Assembly: GCA_013339765.2 (NCBI GenBank)
Contig: CM023453.1
Location: 88,934,118 to 88,998,117 of the forward strand
From: Haemaphysalis longicornis
Taxonomy: Eukaryota; Arthropoda; Arachnida; Ixodida; Ixodidae
Direction of reading: 5' to 3'
Length of the DNA: 64,000 nt
Position numbers and translations under genes: made by a program. The notes beneath the pieces are model-generated. The model did no database searches. It saw only the letters and a program-made list of their open reading frames with translations, and had not been told where the DNA came from. This document shows, one piece after another, positions 11,301 to 22,200 of this stretch (position 1 is its first letter; each line of letters begins with the position of its first letter).

Positions 11301-12779
11301 GCGTCATTTGTGAGGCGAGCGCGAACTGTCGCGCTTGTACTTGCCGTCAGCTCTTTGTCACAGCAGCCGCTAGCTGTGATGGTTGTTAATAGGGGGATTG
11401 ATTTTGATTCGGAACTACGTGGTCACATAAGCTCCGGCTATGGGGCACCCTAGAATTATTTCTGTGGTGGCGTTTTCACGTGAACCGATGGTGTGGTTGT
11501 CTTTACCAGCTCAGAGAGGTGGACGCAGGAAACACCCATTTAATGCACACTCAAAACAACCCTAGCGCAAACCACTTAATAAATAAATTGCACAAACTCG
11601 ATAACAATCAAGCCTCAAACTAAATATCCCACAGTACAATTCAAACCAAAACCCAAACGTTTCTGCAACCAACGTTCTACACAATTAGTCCAAGTGCACT
11701 CATTACATCCAGTCCTAGTTAATGACTTTACCTGCACAACTGCCTAGTTGTGTCCTATGACTGAGACCCTAATGGACTGGCCTAACCGGTCGTCGGCACT
11801 GACGTGTCGTACCCGCTGCGTGACCGCGACTCGGTGATAGCCGTCCTTGTCTCGCTTCGGTGCGGGCGTTCGATGCGCGCGGTCACTCCTTGGACGGCGT
11901 GGGCTCCGCGTGTCCCGACTGGTTTCCTCGGTGGCTGCGCCCTGGTAGCCGCTGCCGCTGGAGGTCCTTGATGCCGGCGTTCGACGCGTGCGGTCATCCC
12001 TTGGGCGGCGTGCTTCCTCGGTGGCTACCCCCTGATACCCGCTGCCGCTGGAGGTACCAGCTGGGCTTAGCAGGAACGTAGCCTTTCGTGGCCGTCAAGA
12101 CGAAGGTCGACGGAGCGTGGACGTTGGCCGCAAGTGCCCGATCGCCGCCACTGGGGCCACGAAGACACAAGTTCGTGGTGCGCCTAGGATGCTGCAGCCG
12201 ATGCGAAGTCGGCCCGCTCCCGCGCAGGCCGCGCAGGCTTGGCAGGCATAGTCGTTGGCCTGGCCGCGTCCCCCTGGCTCGTTCCTTGAAGCTCCCGTGC
12301 TTCTGCCGCCTCCTGGTTTCTTGCCTCCTGTTCTCTTGCCTCTCAGGTTCTGGCCTCCCCTTCTCTTTGTGCGCCCCGCTTTTATCCCCTCTGGGCTTTC
12401 CTGTGGCGCACTCTCTTTGGCTCTTTGCCTTTCCCATGTCCATATATGGCCTTCACGCCACTGGTCTCCTGTGCGGCGTTCTCTGATTGGGTGACCAGTG
12501 TGCTGCCATATTTTACCATGATGCCTCTGGGTTTAGCGGTGGCGTTCTCTGATTTGTGCGCTCATGGCGCGACGTTCAAATTGGCGTTTCTTTGTCTTTT
12601 CTTCTATATTTCGGGGGGGTTTGATGCATCCCTCTCAGGGGGTGCCCTATACATGACAGGCGTGTTAATTTACGAATATGATTTGAATGGCTTTCTGACG
12701 CCATAATGCACCAATACTGTTGGGTTTCATCACTCATGGAGGGTATGCTGTAAACACTCGCGTGCAAAAGGAGACGACG
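11301..12779. other. GC-rich repeat-like DNA of unknown type
   Basis: This GC-rich stretch lies between the two GAGTG blocks. It contains the partial duplication at 11862-12058 and a pyrimidine-rich segment at 12280-12440. Long ORFs occur on both strands, as expected from high GC, and none resembles a known protein. It could be the 5' region or LTR of an element, but no ends or coding domains support that. Confidence 0.35.
11862..12058. repeat. Tandem duplication, about 100 bp unit, two copies
   Basis: Both copies contain GCGTTCGAYGCG, CGGTCAYYCCTTGG, TTCCTCGGTGGCT and CCGCTGCCGCTGGAGGT in the same order. The second copy begins near 11969 and is shorter by an internal deletion. Confidence 0.65.
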
Positions 12780-13040
12780 AGCGGTGGGCGCGAGCGCGAC
12801 TGAGTGCGAGTGGTGACGGCGAATGGTGAGCGTGAGTGAGTGCGAGTTGGAATTACGAGTGGTGTGCGTGAGCGCAAGTGAGTGCGAGTGGTCACAGCGA
12901 GTGGTGAGCATTAGCGCGGATGGGTGCGAGTGATCGAGGGTGCGCAGGAAGCATGAGTATGAGTGCGGCTGGTGAGCGTAAATGTGTGTGAGTGCGTGAG
13001 GAAAAATATATTTTTGTGCGAGAGTGTGAGTGAGCGGTGT
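12780..13040. repeat. GAGTG-rich minisatellite block 2
   Basis: Repeats of GAGTGCGAGTGGT and GTGAGCGYGAGTGAGTGCGAG in one orientation, related to the block at 11040-11300. It lies directly upstream of the retrotransposon and may mark its 5' boundary. Confidence 0.6.
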
Positions 13041-13488
13041 CCAGTATTGCCGAGGTTTTTTCCGAAGTGCATAGCAGCGTCGTCCGAAAAGGGAGGTTGT
13101 GGCAGGCGAGGTTCACGCGCAACGGAAGGGTGCGATACGGTGGACATGAGAATCGCGGCCCAGGGAAGGAAAACCGCAGTGGGATAGGAGGGTCTAAGGA
13201 GGGCTCTGAGAAAGGGAGACACACCACGCACACGATTACGGAAACGTCTGCGCCAAACGAATGTAAGCCGCTTCCGCACATACAAACTAATCCGCCGTGA
13301 AAGGCAAAGGTACGGCATGGAAGGCGGAGGAAGGATGCTGCTGGCGATGACTAGCGGGAGAGAAAGCATCGGCCGGGGCGTCCAGGAAACTGGACAAGTG
13401 GAGGCAGGCCTGACCACAAATTTCGTCTAGTCGTACAACACCAGATTAACAGGAGACTACTGGCGAAGGTGATTGAGGAAAAGAGGTT

Positions 13489-14273
13489 TTGCAAGGTGCT
13501 CTGCAGGAGGCTTCTCAAGCGGTACCCGGTGTGGCTACGACCTTCTACCGAAGGTTCAAGAGCAGTTCAACAGGTGGTCTAACGGAACGTATGTTCCTCG
13601 GCTTCTGCAGTTTTCCGGTGACAGAATATATGGGGTCAGCGAGGCAATGCTTCAAATGCCAGCGACATGGTCATATCGCCAAAAACTGCAGAGGACCAGT
13701 ACGTTGTAAAATATGCTCCGGTGCTCACTCGCACAAGGACTGCACCTCCCGGACCCAACCTCAGTGTGCGAATTGTGGAGGCCCACATCCAGCGTCGTAT
13801 GGAGCCTGCCCGCAGACAAAGGCCGCTACTCTCGCTCGCAGTGTCGAGCAAATCCAGGGCAAAACTACCAATCGACGTGAACCTCCGCCGAACCCACAGG
13901 TCGTTTTTACAACGGTGACTTCCTCATCGAAAGACGCACCACTTCAAAGCCCACCACAGAACAAGTCATATTCGGGAGCACTCCAAGAACAGACCACCGC
14001 CCAAATCTGCTTCAACTGTCAGGTGCTACTAAGGACACAGCCTCGTCTTCACAGCGACGTCATCGGAAGAACCTCGACGAGACGGCACATCAATCCACAC
14101 AGCCAGATGTTGTGAGTCTTCTCATTCCCATGCTTTTTACGGCTCTCAAGGCTCTGCTGCACGCTAACCCGTCCGCTCAATCTCTCCCTGAAGTCGAGGC
14201 TATCTTGGCCTTGGAGCCCCTTGTGACGTCCTCCTTCAAGGTGCTGCAGCGGGGTTTCGGAGTTCAGCAATGA
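13489..14273 (+). pseudogene. Retrotransposon ORF1 (gag-like, zinc knuckles), frameshifted
   Basis: It encodes the C-terminal half of a nucleic-acid-binding gag-like protein. Three consecutive knuckles run from 13648 to about 13810: CFKCQRHGHIAKNC (classic CX2CX4HX4C), then CKICSGAHSHKDC and CANCGGPHPASYGAC. The frame carrying the knuckles ends at 14115. A second frame, open from about 14012, continues with a helical C-terminus (LLIPMLFTALKALLHANP) to a TGA at 14271-14273. The two frames imply one frameshift near 14000-14012. The final stop overlaps the ORF2 start as ATGA, an arrangement compatible with coupled reinitiation. The N-terminal half is not recoverable. Confidence 0.75.
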
Positions 14274-17020
14274 CGACCAAGTTTCAAATCACGTCTCCAA
14301 AGGTGTCTCTAAACACTAACCTCAAGGACTGCACAATCTTCCAATGGAATGCCCGCGGCCTGCGCTCAAAACTTGCAGATTTCCGTCAACTTGTACAGAC
14401 TTACCAGTTCCCATTCCTCGTAATCTCTGAATCCCGCGTTGAAGATCACTTTCGGCTAAGAAATTATTATTTTCTTCACTCGCATCGCCTGAGGGGAGTA
14501 AGTCGGTTGTTTATTGGTTTTCGGAAAGATGTACAAGCAGCAAGCGTACCCGTCCAACCTCACGACACTGAGGAATATGTGTGTGCCACCATTATGATCG
14601 GGACTCAGCGATTTACATTTATTGCTTCCTACTTGGAACCAGGAGCTGCATTTGATGCCCGCAGGCTTGAAAATATAATTGCAGGGACACGCCCACCTCA
14701 CATCATATGCGGTGATTTCAACGCCCACAATGAAATATGGGGAAGTGCGTACACCAATTCGCGTGGAGCAAGGCTTGCTGATCTACTTATCAATCACGGT
14801 ATCGAACCTCTCAATGACGTCAGCATCACCTGCATAAAAAATACAACCATCAGCAGCTGTATTGACCTTTCCTTCGTGTCAAACAGCTTCATCCAAAAAT
14901 TTACTTGGCGTACAGATTTGGAAACGAGAGGCAGTGATCACTTTCCGATTTTAATATCTTATCAAAATGCAGCTGTGGGTCGACGTCAAAGCTATGTCAA
15001 GCGCACAGATTGGGAAGCCTTCAAAAACCGCACTGACGTGGGAATAACCGCAGCCACTAACGACAATGACACAATACGAACTATGGTTAATTGTCTGACA
15101 GAGTCATCGATCGTAGTGAGGAAGGGCCTAGATATTAAGACCGATCCAGAATATGAAAGGCTGCGTGCCATCCGCAGACGCGCTGAGCGTAAGGCGCGAC
15201 GCACCAAAAACTTAGAGGACTTGAGGCAGGCTCGCAAAACGCAAAGACACGTGAGGCGTTATTTAGAAAAGTTAAACCGGCAACGGTGGCGTGATATTTG
15301 CACAAACTTAGATGTCCACAAACCATTATCGAGGGTATGGCGCATTATAAAAGGTATGCGCACAGATAACCAACAACTGTATCCTTTCAAAGCGCTGTCG
15401 TTACACGAAGGCATATCACAAAAAGAAGCCGCTGAGGAGTATTGTCGGCTCATATCTACAGTATCCATGCCTCCGCTATTCCTTCAACGTGTCCCCGACG
15501 TAACGCCACCAAACGCTGTAGCCGCAATGGACCTTCCGTTTTCTATTCGAGAGCTCGACACGGCCATCTCGAATGTCAAGAAACGTTCTTCTCCAGGTCA
15601 TGATGACATACCTTACGAAGCGATTTCCCATCTGTCTCACCATTCCCGCCTACGCCTTCTGGAATACTACAACTCAACCTGGCTCTGTGGTAGTGTTCCT
15701 ACAGAATGGAAAATCGCTAAAATTACTGCAATCCTAAAACCTGGGAAGCAACCGACAAGATTCGACTCATTCCGGCCTATCGCCTTACTAAGCTGCATTG
15801 GCAAAATCATGGAAAAAATGATATTTAAAAGAATTACGTGGTATTTGGAAAGCAGAAACCTTTACGCACCTGAAATGAATGGCTTCCGGGAAAACAGATC
15901 CGCCATTGACAACATAATCGCTCTCGTCGCTTCACTGGAAGAAGAACTACAAAGCGGACACATACCGACAGTAGTATTCCTTGACATAAAGTCAGCATTT
16001 GATTCAGTCTTGCATACTGCAATTCTAGAGTCCTTAGCTGTCCTTGGTCTTGGTGGAAGACTGTACGCTTGGATTGCGAGCTACCTCAAAGGACGTGAAA
16101 TTTTCATGTGCACGCCAGAAGGCCCTACTTCCCATCACAGTATACAGAAAGGAGTGCCTCAAGGAGCCGTTTTAAGTCCTCTATTATTCGACCTCACGCT
16201 TATCCACCTAAAGCGTGCGCTCTCTCCCGGCGTCAAGGTCACACTTTATGCGGATTACATCTGCATTTGGTATGCGGCAAGGTCACGTCGTACAACGCAA
16301 CAGCGGCTGCAGAAAGCTTTGAGCAATGTGTCTTCGTACCTTGCGTCCAAGGGTCTCCGCCTTTCTTCCGAGAAAAGCGTTGCCATGGCGTTCACCCGCA
16401 AGCGGATGAGACAATACCCTCTAATCCTTGGCGGTCGTTGTCTGCAATACGCACGAACCCAAAAATACCTTGGGATCATCGTAGATAGAAATCTATCATG
16501 GGCGCCGGAAGTCAAGCGATTACGTACTCGTCTCTCTGCGGTGGCACAAGTTATTGGATACCTTGCTGGATGTCGATGGGGAAGCGACTGCAGATCCATG
16601 GTGCTTCTCTGTAAAGCATATGTAGACGGCTTGCTGCGCTACAGCCTGCCTGTTCTGCAACGGCTGTCGCCCACATGCAAAAAGCAACTCAATGCGGCTA
16701 GAAACAACTGCCTGCGTACCTGCCTCGGCCTTCCTAAGGGCTCATCGTGTGTTGGCACTGTCGCAGAGGCTGGTTGCTTGCCTTTAGATATTATTAGAAT
16801 GCAGGAAACATTTAGAATATACTTGAGGCATGCGCTGCACGCAAAATCCAAGTTCTTGGCAGGTATTGTACAATGCAACAAAATTTCGAGCTTCGCAGAA
16901 ACTCTAAATAATATAAACATCTCTGTACCTACCCAACGACGACAACTCATGCCATCTGATTTCCCGCCTTGGACTCTATCACCCCTATGCATAAAATTAA
17001 ACATACCTGGACTCACATAA
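14270..17020 (+). pseudogene. Retrotransposon ORF2: endonuclease plus reverse transcriptase, mutated
   Basis: A 916-codon frame. The endonuclease comes first: WNARGL near residue 25, GDFNAHN near 147 and SDHFPI near 223. The reverse transcriptase follows: SSPGHDDIPYEA, FRPIALLSCIGKIMEK, NGFRENRSAIDN, FLDIKSAFDSV, GVPQGAVLSPLLF, then the catalytic box. That box reads YADY (16247-16258) instead of YADD, so the second catalytic aspartate is lost. SEKSVAMAF and YLGIIVDRNLSW (thumb-side motifs) are intact. A TAA at 17018-17020 stops the frame, and RNase H continues in the same frame ten bases later. The frame was probably continuous through RNase H originally. Confidence 0.9.
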
Positions 17021-17029
17021 AAAAAAGTT

Positions 17030-17965
17030 ATGCCTCAGATATGCCTCCTTCAACTAACACTTGCCCATATAAGTGACCAATACTCTCGTATGACCCACAT
17101 TTTTACTGATGGATCATCTACTCCTGACTGCAGTTCTTCTGGGCTCTTCATTACACCCACCGGCCAAGCACTCTCATACCGTCTTGAGCGCCCAACATCA
17201 TCTACATCTGCTGAGCTTCATGCCATCAAACAAGCACTTCGCTACATTCTCCGCCAGCAGCCAGCAGAGTGGGTAATCTTTACGGATTCGAAAGCAGCAC
17301 TGCAAACTCTTCGACGTGCCAGCTGCTTCAGCATTCACGAACATATATCCCGCGATGTCTCTTACCTAAATCATCTAGTTTGTGTCGCCGGACACCGCGT
17401 GATACTGCAGTGGATCCCTGCCCACTGCGGCATCATAGGCAATGAAAAAGCAGATGAGGCTGCCAAGAGAGGATTGCAACTGCGGAACGTGAGGAACATT
17501 TTCTTCACGAAGCACGATGCCTCTAGGCTGGCAAAGGAGCTTGTTTTCAGGGAAAGAAGCACATTCTGGTCTCTCCCGGAAAACCAGCACCCATTCCTGC
17601 ATCATGTCGACCCAACTTTGGCACTGAGGTTACCGGAGCGACTTCCACGTCGCCTAGAGACTTTGCTCCATCGCTTACGTCTCAACGTGGCGCTAACACA
17701 TACCTACCGCTATCGCTTTGGCCTGACCTCGAACCCCTATTGTGACAACTGCGGTTCACCAGAAACCGTCGAGCATATTTTACTGGAGTGTCCTACATAC
17801 TATCAAGCAAGAAACAACCTCGCACAGAGGATCGAGTGCCTCAACCACAGTTCCTTGACTTTAAAAGCACTTCTGGGACCATGGCCATCTCCCTCCTCTC
17901 AGCGTAAAGTGCTAACCGCATTATTTGAATATCCCAACGACATCGGCGTCGCTGAGCTGATATAG
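17030..17965 (+). pseudogene. Retrotransposon RNase H domain and C-terminal knuckle
   Basis: A 311-codon continuation in the same frame as ORF2. RNase H motifs are in order: FTDGSS (first Asp), AELHAIKQAL (Glu), FTDSKAALQTL (second Asp), WIPAHCGIIGNEKADEAAK (His and last Asp). After it comes CDNCGSPETVEHILLEC, the C-terminal Cys/His knuckle of I-type elements. The ATG at 17030 is just the first Met after the stop and is not a natural start. All RNase H catalytic residues are kept. Confidence 0.9.
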
Positions 17966-18191
17966 GACCAGACCATTCTTGCACTGTAAAACCGCCCATA
18001 GACTTTTCACGTGTCGCACTGACGGACCCCAACGCACACGCTCCCTCCTTTTTTTTCACTTTTATTTTCTCCTTTCTTCTCTCCCTTCCACCTTTCTTCC
18101 TATTTCACCTTTTTCCCTCCTCCCGTACCCCGCAGGGTAGCATGTCGGCGTTAACATGCCGGCAGACCTCTCTGCTTTCCTCTAATAAAGA

Positions 18192-18194
<3 letters not shown>
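17966..18194 (+). terminator. Retrotransposon 3' UTR with AATAAA
   Basis: Pyrimidine-rich 3' UTR following the RNase H stop, with AATAAAG at 18184-18190 just before the TC tail. Confidence 0.6.

Positions 18195-18222
<28 letters not shown>
18195..18222. repeat. (TC)n microsatellite, element tail
   Basis: An uninterrupted CT run of about 28 bp follows the element's AATAAA. It likely is or derives from the retrotransposon 3' tail. Confidence 0.8.
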
Positions 18223-18637
18223 AACAAGGCTTTCACCTTCAATATGTCCCAAGGTTACGCGCATCCCCTGCAATTTTTTAGCATCGGTATCAGGCTGTAA
18301 GGTCCCCATTGTCCCGGCCATGGGCTACTATAAAAGTTTCCTACACAATATCGAAACAACACCATCCAGAGGGATCGGTTTAAAGTCGGTATCGCTGTAG
18401 CCCATCTTTACATTGCCGGACAGTAAGTTGCCCGAAAAAAAAATCCTAAATCGTTAGAGCGATCCCCTCATAGCATGTATCTGCGCCAATAACGATCCCC
18501 ATCATTACAGTCACGGGCTACCGCTGAAGGGCACGCCCCAAAAGCATCATCATTATCATTCTAAGAAGGTGTTACGCTGCCTTCATTTGCTTTGTGTCAG
18601 TCAACGCTTTTGCCTTCTTCATTCGATTCGCTCTGCT
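18223..18637. other. 5' flank of second M13 gene
   Basis: No promoter element is clear. The reading frame of the first exon stays open upstream to about 18569, so 18638 is chosen only as the first ATG of the frame with a purine-flanked context. An upstream non-coding exon is possible. Confidence 0.35.
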
Positions 18638-19207
18638 ATGGACGACTTACGAGCTGTCTCCCAGTCACCCCCTCCAAAGCACGTCACAAAAGACGCAGAG
18701 AGCACGCTTGAATCCGCGCTCATCTCTTCGGAACCCAATGGCGCCGCCCGCAAAAACAGCTACCCCACCACGACCCATTCGGGGCTTTCATGCCCCCGCC
18801 AAATGGACGACGACGGTTTGACGGAGGTTCTTCCATCGGAACACGGTGGCTTTTCCGTTTCGTGCGCAACACATCCATCGACTGAAGGTATGCTGGCCCT
18901 TGGATCTGTGTGTTCCTGCACAGCCGCTGGTCAAGAGCCGGACATTTACTCCGGCAGCCCAGGACACCGGTTACCAGCTTCTTCCCCTTCTGTGGACCAC
19001 AAGACCTGTGCGGAATTGATAGAGGCTCACGATTCCCCGTCGAATAGCGCAGGCGGCTATCCTACAACCGTTCCCCAGAATACCTGTTTGTCGCCAAAAG
19101 GAGCATTGCCAAATTCAAGTCCCGACGACGGTAAGCTGGCAGGAATAGCCCCCCATATTGAAGTCTTCAGACACGGTTCTGGCGGTCATTTCGAAGGCCT
19201 AGGCCAG
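18638..19207 (+). CDS. M13 copy 2, first coding segment (tentative)
   Basis: Ser/Pro-rich, disordered segment beginning MDDLRAVSQSPPPK. The frame stays open to 19327, then coding shifts to another frame that is open from 19290. A 139-base intron from CAG|GTCTCG at 19208 to TTTCAG at 19346 would join the frames in phase. The stronger-looking GTAAGC at 19131 would not fit the usual acceptors. A frameshift is the alternative. Confidence 0.4.
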
Positions 19208-22200
19208 GTCTCGGGACTTGGCGTCACCACTGTCTTCCCTGTACATCAAGTTTTATTCAACCAGCGCCAATTTTCTAAGGCTAAAATGACGAGGCAGTGG
19301 GCGGAGCAACCGAAGAAGCGACTATAAATTGCAGGCAACATTTCAGCGATCTCTTTCCAGAGGTTCGGACATTGAGAGTGACAAAAAAAGCCATCCCAAC
19401 ATTGGCTTGGTTCATGACGTGCTCGATGACCTTATTGAGGAATTTGAAACGCGCCCAATTGTCCCTGGGCCTTTACGAGAACCATCAAGTTTAGATCCAT
19501 ACCAGCATCCATTTCAGTCGCCGCGTGAATTGTCGCTGGATGTGACTTTTTCCGCTCCGCTGCTTCCTCGCGTAAGAGGCGCCCGCAAGTCATCGTCTTT
19601 CGGAGTCACCTGCACTGTTTCGAGATCGCCAAGCGCAGCTGTCCACACCCGCCGTGACACAGTTCCACATGACGAAGCTCTCGACAGGAATAAGGTTATA
19701 GAGCGCGTGTATACTACATGTTCACAGCTGGAGTCGATCGCGGGAGAAGTTACAACGGAGGCACGTCGACTGTACCAATCGCAATCCCAGTTACCTATGT
19801 CAAAGAGTAACGACCAGACAGAAAGCATTATGGCAGTCTCCCAGAGTGGCAGCAACGTTGGGTCGAAGGAAAACATTCTGGATGGCCGTGGTATGCCAGC
19901 AGGAACCTGTACGACTGGAATTGCAAACCCCAAGACGGAGCGGACCCTTACCCCGAGGACTACAAAAGTTATGCTCGCCGGAAAGTCTGCGAATATGCCT
20001 ATACTTGAGGGACAGCCGCTACTCTCACCGAAGAGTTACTCTCAAGAAAAGTTAAAGCACTCTGAAAGCGACGATTACGGAGCTACAAACGTGCTATTCA
20101 AACAGCGGAAAGACCGCATGACTGCCACACCTGCCGTCCGCGATTCTGGAGCGGCGGAGGAAGACAACTGCTTCTTACGTATAAGCGCTCTAGCTCGTCG
20201 CTGGAACCCGCTATCCCGCATGTTGACCCAAGCAGCCCAGGAAACAGCGACTGAACAGAATCCGTCAAAGCAAGATCTTGCTATTGATCGCATGTCGGTA
20301 AAGGAAGAAAAAGGTTTGAGTCTAAATGCCGATGCCGGAAAAAGACGTTTTCCGAATGCCGAGGACGTTTCCTCGAGAGACGCCTACGACGCCTGGGCGT
20401 CCCCACCGGGCAGACTTCTCTCGCGTAGAAAAGCGGTAATACGCAGCAAAAACTCGTCAGCTCTCAACTCACCTGAATCGAAGAGAGCTGTTATTACAAA
20501 GGAATCCCAGACATCCCTTTACGGGGAAAGCAAATCCTCAGCCGATGACGGTCGTGGCCAACACGAAGACGACGAAAATTTACCTTTCGGAAATAGTCGA
20601 TCAAACTCTCCACTTGACAGTGACGATGCGAAACCGGCCAAAGGAAATAAACTTCGCAACGGTAGAAAGAATACTGCTGCCAGCGATAGAAAGAGAGCAG
20701 TTGACGAGTCAGCGAAGTCACCAAGAAAGTCATCAAGAGAGTCTGCTCCCCCTAAAGGAGCACAGAAATCGATTTCTGGCAAACCGATGTCGGCAAAGAA
20801 AGGCAATAAAAATTTTGTAAATTCTGCGGAAAGTATCTCCCCAGACGCAAGATACCCAGCTTCTATTGAGAGCGCTGATAGTTCACCATTGACGCAAACG
20901 AGAAGTAAATCGCCCGAAATGCTTGGGGCACGTCGGAGCAGAAAGGAAGAGGCAGAACGTTTCCCTCTTTCACCGAAGAAATCTCCAGTTAAGGAAAAAG
21001 TCAGATGGGGCAGAAACAATGTCCCCCGAACCAGGTTCCCCATATTCTATTGAGAACGATGATGCTACACCATCGAACAAAACCAACGACGCTTCGCCCA
21101 GAACGCTTAGGACACGTAAGAACAAGGAAAAAGGCAGTTCTATCCCCTCTTTCGCCGAACAAATCACCGGTTAAGAAAAAGTCGGGTGGGAAGAAAACTC
21201 AGTCCCCCGAACCAGGCTCCCCGGATTCTATTGAAACAAAGGATGCTACGCCATCGAAGCAAACCGAAGTCACTTTGCCTATAAAGCCTTGGACCGATAA
21301 AAACAACAAGAAAACGGCGAAAATGTCCCCTCTATCGCCGAAAAAATCTCCGGCTAAGAAAAAGTCGGCTGGGGCTAGAGCTCGGTCCCCCGAACCACGC
21401 TCCCCCTATTCTATTGAGAGCGAGGAGGCAACGCCGTCAAAAAAAAGCGAAAGCACTTTGCCTAGAAAACCGGGGACCCATACCAAAAAGGCAGAAGTGT
21501 CCCCTCTATCGCCGAAGAAATCTCCGGTTAAGAAAAAGTCGAGTGGGCCGACAGCTCTGTCCCCCACACCAGGCGCCCAGGGCGCTACTGTGAGCGAGGA
21601 TGCTACTCCCTCGAGACAAAGCAAAGGCCCTTTGCCTAGAAAGCCCGGAACGCGTAAAAAGAACAAGGAAATAGCAGAACTGTCCCCACTATCGCCGCTG
21701 AAATCTCCGACTAAGAAAAAGACAACAGTGGTGAGAGCTCGGTCCCCCGAACCAGAATCCGCGGTTTCTATTGAGCTCGAGGATGCTACGCCTTCGAAAA
21801 AAAGTACGGGCAATTTCCTCAAAAAATCTCGGATCCCTAAGGTAAAAAAGGGAAAGGCAGAGCTGTCCCCCTCATTTCCAAAGAAAACAACGGCTAAAAT
21901 AAAGTCGGAGAAAGTGCCTTCTAAGGAGCGAATACCGACGAAAGTTAACGATATCTCTCCACTCTATGTATATGAGGAGAAGGAAGACATCTCAGAAAAC
22001 AGCGGTGGCGATTCAGTCGTTGCAGAAGATCCGTTCATCATTCAAACGAATTCTGATGACATGGACGTTAGAAAAATCACTCGATTAACTTCAGAAGAAA
22101 AGCCAGGGCGCTCCAGTCACAAAAGTGGGACACAGGGCAAGAAGCTGTTACTTCCTGAATCGTTCAAAACACATATGAATGCTGGTGCACAGGCGCCGCC

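Larger units (their letters stand above)
13040..18222 (+). mobile_element. I/R1-like non-LTR retrotransposon, inactive
   Basis: In order: gag-like ORF1 with CCHC knuckles, apurinic-type endonuclease, reverse transcriptase, RNase H, a C-terminal Cys/His knuckle, a 3' UTR, AATAAAG and a (TC)n tail. Endonuclease, RT and RNase H on one ORF place it in the I superfamily group (I, R1, LOA and relatives). The 5' boundary is uncertain and is set at the end of the GAGTG repeat. At least three lesions make it dead: an ORF1 frameshift, loss of the second RT catalytic Asp, and an in-frame stop before RNase H. It lies between the two M13 genes in the same orientation. Confidence 0.85.

Noticed and set aside
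11994..12486. Overlapping 130-150 codon ORFs on both strands
   Set aside because: High GC gives long ORFs on both strands; no domain and no codon pattern supports a gene.
12892..13417. Minus-strand ORFs of 129 and 168 codons
   Set aside because: They are antisense to the GAGTG repeat and retrotransposon 5' region; residues such as HTHLRS are repeat translations.
20519..21043. Minus-strand 174-codon ORF with FLPHLTFSLTGDFFG-type sequence
   Set aside because: It is a shadow of the SPKK repeat; the plus strand carries the repeated, conserved protein pattern.
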